Below, piece after piece: positions 1-5,118 of a stretch of DNA of 5,118 bases; the first letter of the stretch is position 1; each line of letters starts with the position of its first letter. This stretch comes from an uncultured Ruminococcus sp. (GTDB taxonomy: Bacteria > Bacillota > Clostridia > Oscillospirales > Acutalibacteraceae). The position numbers and the translations under genes were made by a program. The stretch spans positions 1-5,118 of the forward strand of contig CALBHM010000157.1 in assembly GCA_937892835.1 (NCBI GenBank), written 5' to 3'. Below the pieces are notes generated by a model. That model was not told the origin of the DNA and did not search any database. It worked only from the letters and a program-made list of their open reading frames with translations.

Positions 1-2
1 CA

Positions 3-494
3 ACTATTCTTGAAAATCTGACGCTCGGTATGGATAATCCCGATATCGAGGAGGTTATCCGTGTTACAAAAATGACAAGGTGCTTTGGATTTATCAATGA
101 ACTGCCCATGAGATTTGAAACAATGCTCGGAGAGAACGGTACAAATCTTTCGGGCGGTCAGCGGCAAAGACTTGCCATTGCAAGAGCGCTGCTTAAAAAG
201 CCCGATATTCTCATTATGGACGAAGCAACCAGCAATCTTGACAGCATTACCGAACGTGCAATTGAAAATACGATAAACGAAACTACGGACGGAATTACAA
301 CAATCATCATCGCTCACCGTCTGAGCACGATTATGAAGTGCGACAAGATTTACGTTATGGACAAGGGACAGATTATCGAAAGCGGAAGTCACTCCGAGCT
401 TATGAACAAGGGCGGCTTTTATTATGAACTCTGGAAAGAACAGCTTCCGAAGAATGATATTGTCAGCACGGAAATACTGCCTACTGTGGTTTAA
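3..494 (+). CDS. ABC transporter ATPase domain, C-terminal part (partial, 5' end outside window)
   Basis: This is the C-terminal part of an ABC nucleotide-binding domain that hydrolyses ATP to drive export across the cytoplasmic membrane. The open frame runs in from the left edge: the residues before the first ATG at 30 read TILENLTLG, the segment that follows the Q-loop in exporter ATPases, so that ATG is internal. The signature LSGGQ lies at 147-161, the Walker B strand ILIMDE at 207-224, the D-loop SNLD at 231-242 and the H-loop histidine (AHRLSTI) at 315-317. All are intact, so the ATPase is probably active. The Walker A motif, the membrane domain and any N-terminal peptidase domain lie off the window. 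The downstream HlyD-like gene starts about 48 nt later, which suggests a type I secretion or bacteriocin/peptide exporter with fused membrane and ATPase domains. That architecture is inferred from context; the ATPase identity is secure. Confidence 0.96.
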   Translation, partial: TILENLTLGMDNPDIEEVIRVTKMTRCFGFINELPMRFETMLGENGTNLSGGQRQRLAIARALLKKPDILIMDEATSNLDSITERAIENTINETTDGITTIIIAHRLSTIMKCDKIYVMDKGQIIESGSHSELMNKGGFYYELWKEQLPKNDIVSTEILPTVV

Positions 495-530
495 AAAGAT
501 ACTCAATATATTGTAATTTCACTGGTAAAA

Positions 531-534
531 AGGA
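531..534 (+). promoter_or_regulatory. Ribosome binding site that selects the HlyD-like gene start
   Basis: AGGA lies at 531-534. Two in-frame ATGs follow, at 537 and 543. The spacing is only 2 nt to the first and 8 nt to the second, so 543 is the better start. The choice changes the protein by two residues only. Confidence 0.6.
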
Positions 535-542
535 AGATGAAG

Positions 543-2060
543 ATGACAAAGGAAATAATACTGCCGATGAATGAGATAACGGACAGCGTAGAAATGCTGC
601 ATGAAAAGCCGAATAAGGGAATGCCGGTGTTTACGTGGATACTTGTTCTGCTGCTGGCGGTTGCGCTTACCTGGTGCTGTATCGGCGAGATCGACTATTT
701 TATCAAGGCAAGCGGAATTGTCCGCCCCGGGGAAAATGTCAGCACCATAAGCAGCCTTATGACGGGACGTGTTGAAACACTGAATATTTCCGATGGTGAC
801 TATGTTAAAAGGGGTGAGCTGCTTTTTAAGATTGACACAGCAGAACTGGAGCAGACTCTGTCAGCATATTCCAAGGAAAAACAGCGCATTGAAACGGAAA
901 ACCTTAATCTTAAAAAGCTTGAAGAAAGCATTTTGAGCGAAGAAAATCTATTTGACATAAGCAATCCTGATGAATCGTCATATTATCTGAAATATGAGAA
1001 ATACATTTCCGATCTGCAAAGTCTTTCCGAGCAATATAAAAATACCTCTGCCGATACAGACAATGCAGCCGACAGCGCTGTCATCTCCGCTGAAAGCATA
1101 AAAAGTCAGCTTGCAATATATCGCAAAGAGCTGTCGGGACTTGAAACGCTGAAAAGCTCTGTTGAAGCAAATTCGGATATGTTTGAAAATAAATCAAGTG
1201 TATATGCTATGCAGTATGCCGATTATACAGCCGCTATAAATGCATATGATGTCAATATAAATCAGAAAAAATCAGATAAAGAAAATGCAGAACCGCTGTT
1301 CAAGGCAGGCGGAATTTCCCAGTCCGAGTATGACAGCATATGCCGCAGCCTTGAAAATGCGGAGCTTGAAAAAGACAAGTACATAAGCGAATTTAAGTTG
1401 AATATTGAACAGAAAATCACAGCGGCAGAAAAGAATATTTCCGATCTGGAATACAGCTTAAAAAGTCAGAATCAGAGCTTATCCTCATATTCGGAGATAA
1501 GCCACGATGAACAGCTTGCGGCAGAAAATATGAAGCTTGAAATGCTGTCGGGAATTGCGGACAGCATAAGATCCAATGAGACAAGTATTATTTCTATTGA
1601 AAAGCAGATCGCCGATATAGAGCTTAATATCAAAAACGCCGAGGTAATTGCACCGATTGACGGAACGATAAATATGTACTCTGATTTAAGCACAGCCGAT
1701 CTTGTTCAGAGCGGTCAGACAATTGCGACCATTATTCCCGATACCAACGGCACTTACAAGCTTACAATGTTTCTTTCATCTGCCGATATAAGCGAAGCTG
1801 AAATCAATCAGAACGTTCGTCTGCGATTTGCTGCATATTCTTATCAGGAGTACGGAGAACTTTCGGGAACGGTAAAAAGTATTTCTTCCGATGTGCGTTC
1901 AAACGAAAACGGAATGTCATATTATGTTGCAGAGGTAAGCATTGACGATACTATGGGACTTGATCTTGTTTCTGGTATGGAGTGCGAAGCGAGGGTTGTC
2001 ACAAAGCAGAGGAAAATTATTTGGTGGCTTCTTGAAAAGCTGGACTTTATTGATGACTGA
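543..2060 (+). CDS. HlyD-family membrane-fusion (periplasmic adaptor-like) protein of an ABC exporter
   Basis: This protein is the adaptor subunit that links an ABC exporter to extracytoplasmic parts of a secretion machine. It has 505 residues from the ATG at 543 (an alternative ATG at 537 adds two). A short cytoplasmic N-terminus precedes one membrane helix at about 29-47. The first half of a biotinyl-lipoyl-like domain follows (about 73-98, with GRVETLNISDGDYVKRGELL). Next come some 260 residues rich in Glu, Lys, Ser and Ala, read as a long helical hairpin. It contains the HlyD-type GGISQSEYD motif near 256-264. The second lipoyl half begins at APIDG (370-374), and a beta-rich domain runs to the C-terminus. 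The order matches HlyD/LcnD-type adaptors. The gene lies 48 nt after the ABC ATPase and is coupled to the next gene through a shared stop/ribosome-binding region. Family assignment is secure from domain order; the exported substrate is unknown. Confidence 0.93.
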   Translation: MTKEIILPMNEITDSVEMLHEKPNKGMPVFTWILVLLLAVALTWCCIGEIDYFIKASGIVRPGENVSTISSLMTGRVETLNISDGDYVKRGELLFKIDTAELEQTLSAYSKEKQRIETENLNLKKLEESILSEENLFDISNPDESSYYLKYEKYISDLQSLSEQYKNTSADTDNAADSAVISAESIKSQLAIYRKELSGLETLKSSVEANSDMFENKSSVYAMQYADYTAAINAYDVNINQKKSDKENAEPLFKAGGISQSEYDSICRSLENAELEKDKYISEFKLNIEQKITAAEKNISDLEYSLKSQNQSLSSYSEISHDEQLAAENMKLEMLSGIADSIRSNETSIISIEKQIADIELNIKNAEVIAPIDGTINMYSDLSTADLVQSGQTIATIIPDTNGTYKLTMFLSSADISEAEINQNVRLRFAAYSYQEYGELSGTVKSISSDVRSNENGMSYYVAEVSIDDTMGLDLVSGMECEARVVTKQRKIIWWLLEKLDFIDD

Positions 2061-2064
2061 GGAG
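2058..2064 (+). promoter_or_regulatory. Ribosome binding site overlapping the upstream stop codon (translational coupling)
   Basis: TGAGGAG combines the TGA stop of the HlyD-like gene (2058-2060) with a strong GGAG Shine-Dalgarno core (2061-2064), 6 nt before the ATG at 2071. Ribosomes ending on the adaptor gene would stand on the ribosome binding site of the next gene, which favours coupled translation. It also fixes the next start at 2071 rather than at the in-frame ATG at 1942, which lies inside the upstream gene. Confidence 0.75.
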
Positions 2065-2070
2065 TTGGAT

Positions 2071-3225
2071 ATGAGAAAGAAAATTTTGGCGTGTGCAGTT
2101 TCAATTGCAGCGGTAATGCTGCTGCCGGTTACTGCGGCTGCTGTGGAAAAAATGCTTAATGCAGATATGAGCCTTGATGATCTGCGGGAATTTGCCAAAA
2201 AGAATACCTATTCCTATAAAATCTATGAATACGAAAAGGAAAATGCGGAGATAAACGCCGAAAATACCGAATATGAATTGAAATATTATGAGCAGATGCT
2301 GAAAAAAATATCTCAGAGCGACAGCGAATATTATGAATACAAGCTGAAAATTGCCGAGCTTAAAAAGGAGCTCGAGCTTGCAGATATGGAGTTTGAATAC
2401 TACGATGAGGACAAGGAAGAGCTTGACGGAAAGATCACCGATCTTGCACTGAAATCGAAATATTATGAGCTTTGCGGCTTGGAAAAACAGATCGGTATCC
2501 TGCAGGCAAATGTTGTTTATTTAAAAAAATATGCGGAAGTTGAAGCGGTCAAGCTTGAAAACAGACAGTCAACGGAAACGGACTGTAAGCTTGCTCAGAT
2601 CAATCTGCAAATGGCTGAAAATGAATTATCGGCAGCAGAAAAATCCGTACAGAACAAAACAAGAGAAATATCGGATTTTCTCAATCAGTATAAGGATATT
2701 GAACATTTTTCTGTTAAATGTGAATTGCCACAAAGCATAACATATCGGAAATTTGACCCGGAAAAGCTTTACAAGAAATTTTCTGAAAAAAACTTTGAGC
2801 TTGATAAACAGCGAAGAAGTATGGAGTATGATGAGGATTATCTTGAAGAAATTAAAAGCATTTACGGCAAAGACAGCGATACATACAAATCCTACAGAAA
2901 TTCCTATGAGATAGAGAAGTTGAATTTCGAGATAAAAGAAAATGAATACAAATCGCAGATAACAGAAATGGTTTCAAATTATCAGCAGACTTATGCAGAA
3001 TATCTTTCCAACAGGGAGTATAACTCGGTGCTTGCGGATAAGCTTGATATTCTTAAAACTGCTTATGATACAGGAAATATGAGCGAGCTTGATTATCTGA
3101 AGCAGTATGCGGAGCTTTCCGAAGAAATGAACAAAGCGAATAATGCGCTTGCTCAGGCTGATCTTCTTTATGACAAGCTTTGTCTTATTGAAGATGGGGA
3201 AGATGCGGTTATAAATAATAATTAA
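2071..3225 (+). CDS. Secreted coiled-coil protein with TolC-like two-repeat layout, apparently lacking a beta-barrel
   Basis: This is a 384-residue, highly charged, mostly helical protein. It begins with a Sec signal peptide: MRKK, a hydrophobic core at about 6-20, and a likely cleavage after the Ala-Ala-Ala at 22-24. There is no lipobox, so it should be released or held by partners rather than lipid-anchored. After cleavage the protein falls into two similar halves (about 33-205 and 228-384). Each half opens with a short helix resembling the TolC repeat start (MSLDDLREFAKKN; KFDPEKLYKKFSEKN). Each ends with a (S/T)ExD turn (168-171; 338-341) followed by a long Ala/Glu/Asn/Leu helix, as in TolC-family repeats (for example GNMSELDYLKQYAELSEE). 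Where TolC would insert barrel strands, both halves have only a short DS(E/D)-x-Y turn (84-87; 268-272). Position after the ABC and HlyD genes supports a role as the outer conduit or wall-spanning brace. The TolC relationship is my reading of motifs, not a database hit. Confidence 0.78.
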   Translation: MRKKILACAVSIAAVMLLPVTAAAVEKMLNADMSLDDLREFAKKNTYSYKIYEYEKENAEINAENTEYELKYYEQMLKKISQSDSEYYEYKLKIAELKKELELADMEFEYYDEDKEELDGKITDLALKSKYYELCGLEKQIGILQANVVYLKKYAEVEAVKLENRQSTETDCKLAQINLQMAENELSAAEKSVQNKTREISDFLNQYKDIEHFSVKCELPQSITYRKFDPEKLYKKFSEKNFELDKQRRSMEYDEDYLEEIKSIYGKDSDTYKSYRNSYEIEKLNFEIKENEYKSQITEMVSNYQQTYAEYLSNREYNSVLADKLDILKTAYDTGNMSELDYLKQYAELSEEMNKANNALAQADLLYDKLCLIEDGEDAVINNN

Positions 3226-3234
3226 TTTCAAAGT

Positions 3235-3238
3235 GAGG
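3235..3238 (+). promoter_or_regulatory. Ribosome binding site of the dGTPase gene
   Basis: GAGG at 3235-3238 lies 8 nt before the ATG at 3247 and confirms that start. The 21-nt gap after the preceding stop holds no hairpin or T-run, so read-through transcription from the exporter genes is likely. Confidence 0.65.
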
Positions 3239-3246
3239 TAAATATT

Positions 3247-4671
3247 ATGGAATGGAAAAATCTTTTATGTGAAAAACGTCAGTCGTCGTCCAAAGGCAGC
3301 AATAAAAATGATCTTCGCAATGAATTCCAAAAGGATTATCATCGGATAATATGCAGTGCTTCATTCAGGCGTTTGCAGGACAAGACGCAGGTCTTTCCTT
3401 TGGATAACAGTGATTTTGTGCGTACAAGGCTTACTCATTCTTTGGAGGTCGCCTCCTTTGCCAAATCTCTTGGACAGACAGCTTTTCAGTATCTTATTGA
3501 CAACAACAAAGATGACGAATTAACACCCGAGATAAAGGAAAAAGTTTGCAGCATTCTTGAATGTGCAGGACTGCTCCACGATATCGGCAATCCTCCTTTC
3601 GGACACTTTGGAGAGGACTCTATTCGCAATTGGTTCAAAACTAATCTGTCCAAAATTGAATATAAAGGCACTTCTGTTGAAAACAATTTAAACGAACAGA
3701 TGAAAAATGATCTGTATCATTTTGAAGGCAACGCTCAGGCACTTCGTCTGCTGACAAAGCTGCATTATCTTGTTGATGAAAATGGTATGCATCTGACCTA
3801 TGCTTTGTTAAATACGTTGATAAAGTACCCTGTGTCATCGTGTGAGATCAATAAAAAAAGCGGAAATATCAAGGATAAGAAGATGGGGTACTACTTCGCA
3901 GAGCAGGAGCTTTTTGAAGATATAGCAGAATCGACAGGAGCGATAAACTGCCGATATCCGCTTACATATCTGCTTGAAGCGGCTGATGATATTGCATATC
4001 ATACTGCCGATATTGAGGATGCAGTAAAAAAGGGCTTTATTAGTTATTCTCAGCTGCTTGAAGAGCTTAAAAGTGAAAAATACGTTGGAAAATGTGCAGA
4101 TGAACAGGAAATGCAAAGCTATCAAAGTGCTGTTGCTATGCTTGAATCCAAGTATGCACGAGCAAAGGAAAAGAGTATGCCGAATCCTGAACTTAACGCT
4201 GTACAGAACTGGATAATCTATGTTCAGGGGCAGCTGCTTTATTGTGCGTCTTATGGATTCACAAAGAATTATCAGTGCATTATGAACGGAACATTTAACC
4301 GTGAAGTAATGTCTGTTTCCCGTGGAAATGCGTTGTCTGAAGCATTGGGAAGCATAGCTTTTGAGTATGTTTTCAAATCCCAAATAATATACAAAACAGA
4401 GATAGCTGCGGGAAATATGATCAATTTTCTGCTTGATAAATTTGTTCCCGCTGCTGTTAAATATGATACAGCTGATGAGCTTTCTCCTATGGATAAAAGA
4501 ATAATTTATCTGATTTCGGATAATTACCGCCAGATCTATAAAATATATTCAAGTGGCAAAGACGAAAATGAAAAGCTGTATTTAAGGCTTCTGTTAGTTA
4601 CTGATTATATTTGTGGTATGACTGACAGCTTTGCAAAAAGATTGTATCAAGAGCTAAATGGAATAATATAA
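3247..4671 (+). CDS. dgt: Deoxyguanosinetriphosphate triphosphohydrolase (dGTPase), HD superfamily
   Basis: This enzyme cleaves dGTP (and in some subfamilies other dNTPs) to the deoxynucleoside and triphosphate in the cytoplasm, lowering dNTP pools. The 474-residue protein is full length for bacterial dGTPases. It carries the family entry motif FRRLQDKTQVF (40-50) and RTRLTHSLEV (59-68), where His64 is the first HD-domain metal ligand. The HD pair His111-Asp112 lies in GLLHDIGNPPFGHFGE. EGNAQALRLL (160-169) is the nucleotide-binding motif of this family, and the last metal ligand is in EAADDIAYHTADIED (Asp247/Asp248). All expected catalytic residues are present. It follows the exporter genes by 21 nt with its own ribosome binding site and may share their transcript. 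Its role is probably nucleotide housekeeping. Some dGTPases act in anti-phage defence by depleting dNTPs; nothing here shows that, though a recombinase remnant lies just downstream. Confidence 0.95.
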   Translation: MEWKNLLCEKRQSSSKGSNKNDLRNEFQKDYHRIICSASFRRLQDKTQVFPLDNSDFVRTRLTHSLEVASFAKSLGQTAFQYLIDNNKDDELTPEIKEKVCSILECAGLLHDIGNPPFGHFGEDSIRNWFKTNLSKIEYKGTSVENNLNEQMKNDLYHFEGNAQALRLLTKLHYLVDENGMHLTYALLNTLIKYPVSSCEINKKSGNIKDKKMGYYFAEQELFEDIAESTGAINCRYPLTYLLEAADDIAYHTADIEDAVKKGFISYSQLLEELKSEKYVGKCADEQEMQSYQSAVAMLESKYARAKEKSMPNPELNAVQNWIIYVQGQLLYCASYGFTKNYQCIMNGTFNREVMSVSRGNALSEALGSIAFEYVFKSQIIYKTEIAAGNMINFLLDKFVPAAVKYDTADELSPMDKRIIYLISDNYRQIYKIYSSGKDENEKLYLRLLLVTDYICGMTDSFAKRLYQELNGII

Positions 4672-4712
4672 TTTAGACAATATACAAAATACTGCATATA
4701 CTGAATAGAAAT

Positions 4713-4961
4713 TCACACACTGATTTTGTTCCGTGGATGTTTGATTGAAAGAATTTCTTTTTGCTTTGACATTGCAATGTGCGTGTATATCTGTGTGGTT
4801 GTAATTGAGCAGTGACCGAGTATTTCCTGTATAGATCGTATGTCAACACCTTCTTCAAGAAGCAAGGTTGCGAAGGAGTGACGGAACATATGGGGAGTTA
4901 TGTGCATAGAACTGCCTGAAAGTGTTGTATATTATTTGATGATTTCCCGCACTTGAAGAGT
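4713..4961 (-). pseudogene. Tyrosine recombinase/integrase C-terminal remnant (XerC/D-like), interrupted by in-frame TAA
   Basis: Read on the minus strand, this is the end of a phage-integrase-family recombinase, which cuts and rejoins DNA through a 3'-phosphotyrosine. From the first ATG (4907) 64 residues remain. HMFRH supplies catalytic His6 and Arg9, LGHCS His32, and IYTH the nucleophile Tyr41; the R-to-H (23) and H-to-Y (9) spacings match XerD. The same frame upstream of the ATG reads YTTLSGSS, then a TAA at 4932-4934, then TLQVREIIK. This restores the usual family lead-in to the ITPH motif, so homology continues through the stop. The first catalytic arginine, the lysine and the DNA-binding domain are absent. 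It is convergent with the dGTPase gene, 41 nt from its end, with no clear terminator between. The fragment cannot be an active recombinase alone. A short translated product from 4907 is possible but no strong ribosome binding site supports it. Confidence 0.85.
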
Positions 4962-4980
4962 CTGATTCTTTAACTGTGTA

Positions 4981-5060
4981 AATGTCGAAAGACGTCATAA
5001 TCGTTCTGGCATTATATCATAAAAATATCGCTGTCAAGGTTAAAATGAATGTCGAAGACG
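4981..5060. repeat. Direct-repeat pair R2: AATGTCGAA(A)GACG at 4981-4994 and 5048-5060
   Basis: AATGTCGAAAGACG (4981-4994) recurs as AATGTCGAAGACG (5048-5060), differing by one A. The second copy lies in the loop of the inverted repeat. Both copies are in the same orientation and lie on the same side of an R1 copy (TTCTGGCA), so R1 plus R2 form a duplicated module. Confidence 0.7.
5011..5037 (-). promoter_or_regulatory. Candidate sigma-70-type promoter with extended -10, reading toward the recombinase remnant
   Basis: On the minus strand, TTGACA (5037 to 5032) is followed after 15 nt by TATAAT (5016 to 5011). The nucleotides just before the -10 give TGATATAAT, an extended -10 element that can compensate for the short spacer. 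Transcription would begin near 5004 and run through the recombinase remnant, antisense to the 3' end of the dGTPase gene if it continued. The -35 box lies within the left arm of the inverted repeat. Confidence 0.6.
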
Positions 5061-5086
5061 ACCTTGACAGCGACAATTTTTATGAT
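5016..5086. repeat. Long imperfect inverted repeat (25/26-nt arms, 20-nt loop), possible MITE-like element or bidirectional terminator
   Basis: The left arm (5016-5040) and right arm (5061-5086) are reverse complements except for one mismatch and one bulged base. The inner 12 bp, CGCTGTCAAGGT with ACCTTGACAGCG (5029-5040/5061-5072), pair perfectly. An A/T stretch outside this core puts a five-T run on the exit side on both strands, as in a bidirectional intrinsic terminator. Each arm holds a TTGACA hexamer pointing outward. The loop (5041-5060) contains one copy of the R2 repeat. Non-autonomous mobile element, terminator, and recombinase or regulator binding site are all compatible; the sequence alone does not decide. 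Confidence 0.8.
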
Positions 5087-5118
5087 TTCTGGCAATTAAG
5101 CGGTTGTGCCGTCGTATT
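5087..5118. other. Right-edge flank beyond the repeat module, no gene seen
   Basis: After the second R1 copy the sequence runs to the window edge without an ATG-led open frame or hairpin. It may be the rest of a larger repeat or a gene entering from the right, but too little is visible to tell. Confidence 0.4.

Larger units (their letters stand above)
5004..5094. repeat. Direct-repeat pair R1: TTCTGGCA at 5004-5011 and 5087-5094, flanking the inverted repeat
   Basis: The 8-nt TTCTGGCA occurs just outside each end of the inverted repeat. The right copy abuts the right arm directly and the left copy is separated from the left arm by 4 nt. This could be a target-site duplication of a small insertion, but R2 is duplicated in the same order and orientation, which fits a diverged tandem duplication or an array of protein-binding sites equally well. 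Confidence 0.6.

Noticed and set aside
30..32. ATG at 30 as the true start of the ABC gene
   Set aside because: The frame is open to the window edge and the preceding residues (TILENLTLG) belong to the ATPase fold, so the gene is cut by the window.
1942..2070. In-frame ATG at 1942 as a longer start for the secreted coiled-coil protein
   Set aside because: It lies deep inside the HlyD-like gene and would bury the clear signal peptide. The ATG at 2071 has a strong ribosome binding site and begins with a textbook Sec signal.
3835..4383. 182-codon minus-strand open frame inside dgt
   Set aside because: It lies wholly opposite a well-supported gene, its translation is rich in Cys, Ile and Phe without domain motifs, and it has no ribosome binding site; it is a shadow of the coding strand.
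4672..4712. Terminator between convergent dgt and the recombinase remnant
   Set aside because: I found no stable hairpin or T-run in these 41 nt.
4855..4998. Minus-strand 47-codon frame from an ATG at 4998, just downstream of the candidate promoter
   Set aside because: It is well placed for the promoter but lacks a ribosome binding site, is out of frame with the recombinase, and its product has no recognisable motif.
5016..5086. Invertible promoter switch flipped by the neighbouring recombinase
   Set aside because: Only 20 nt lie between the arms, too short to carry a promoter, and the -35 boxes lie in the arms themselves; the recombinase is also broken.
5064..5092. A mirror promoter on the plus strand from the right arm TTGACA
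   Set aside because: The only -10-like hexamer, TATGAT at 5081-5086, is 11 nt away, too close, and nothing near consensus lies at 16-18 nt.
4981..5094. CRISPR array
   Set aside because: The repeats are 8 and 13-14 nt, occur twice each, and are not regularly spaced; no cas gene is present.

Overview
The window looks like a chromosomal segment of a low-to-moderate GC Gram-positive anaerobe of the class Clostridia, plausibly the Ruminococcus/Oscillospiraceae group. This rests on strong AGGAG-type ribosome binding sites, A/T-rich codon use, a Sec signal peptide on an exporter component, and a recombinase remnant of a style I associate with that group. The taxonomic call is inference; no rRNA or other marker gene is present.

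Positions 1-3225 carry three consecutive plus-strand genes that read as one export operon. They are the C-terminal ATPase end of an ABC transporter (cut by the left edge), an HlyD-type membrane-fusion protein with a very long coiled coil, and a secreted coiled-coil protein. The secreted protein has the two-repeat layout and repeat-end motif of TolC, but short turns where TolC carries its beta-barrel strands. Together they resemble a type I secretion or bacteriocin/peptide export machine built for a cell without an outer membrane: the ATPase drives transport, the HlyD protein extends outward from the membrane, and the TolC-like protein could form or brace a conduit through the wall. The substrate gene is not in the window.

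Positions 3247-4671 hold a complete dGTP triphosphohydrolase of the HD superfamily. It starts 21 nt after the TolC-like gene with its own ribosome binding site and no visible terminator between, so it may be co-transcribed although its function is unrelated.

Positions 4672-5118 are a small mobile-element scar. A minus-strand tyrosine recombinase C-terminus keeps the HxxR, H and Y catalytic residues but is interrupted by an in-frame TAA and lacks its N-terminal domains. Behind it lies a compact modular repeat: two short direct-repeat families interleaved with a 25/26-nt inverted repeat whose arms each contain an outward-facing TTGACA. One arm forms a near-consensus extended -10 promoter pointing into the recombinase remnant. 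This repeat structure and the barrel-less TolC-like protein are the two things most worth following up.
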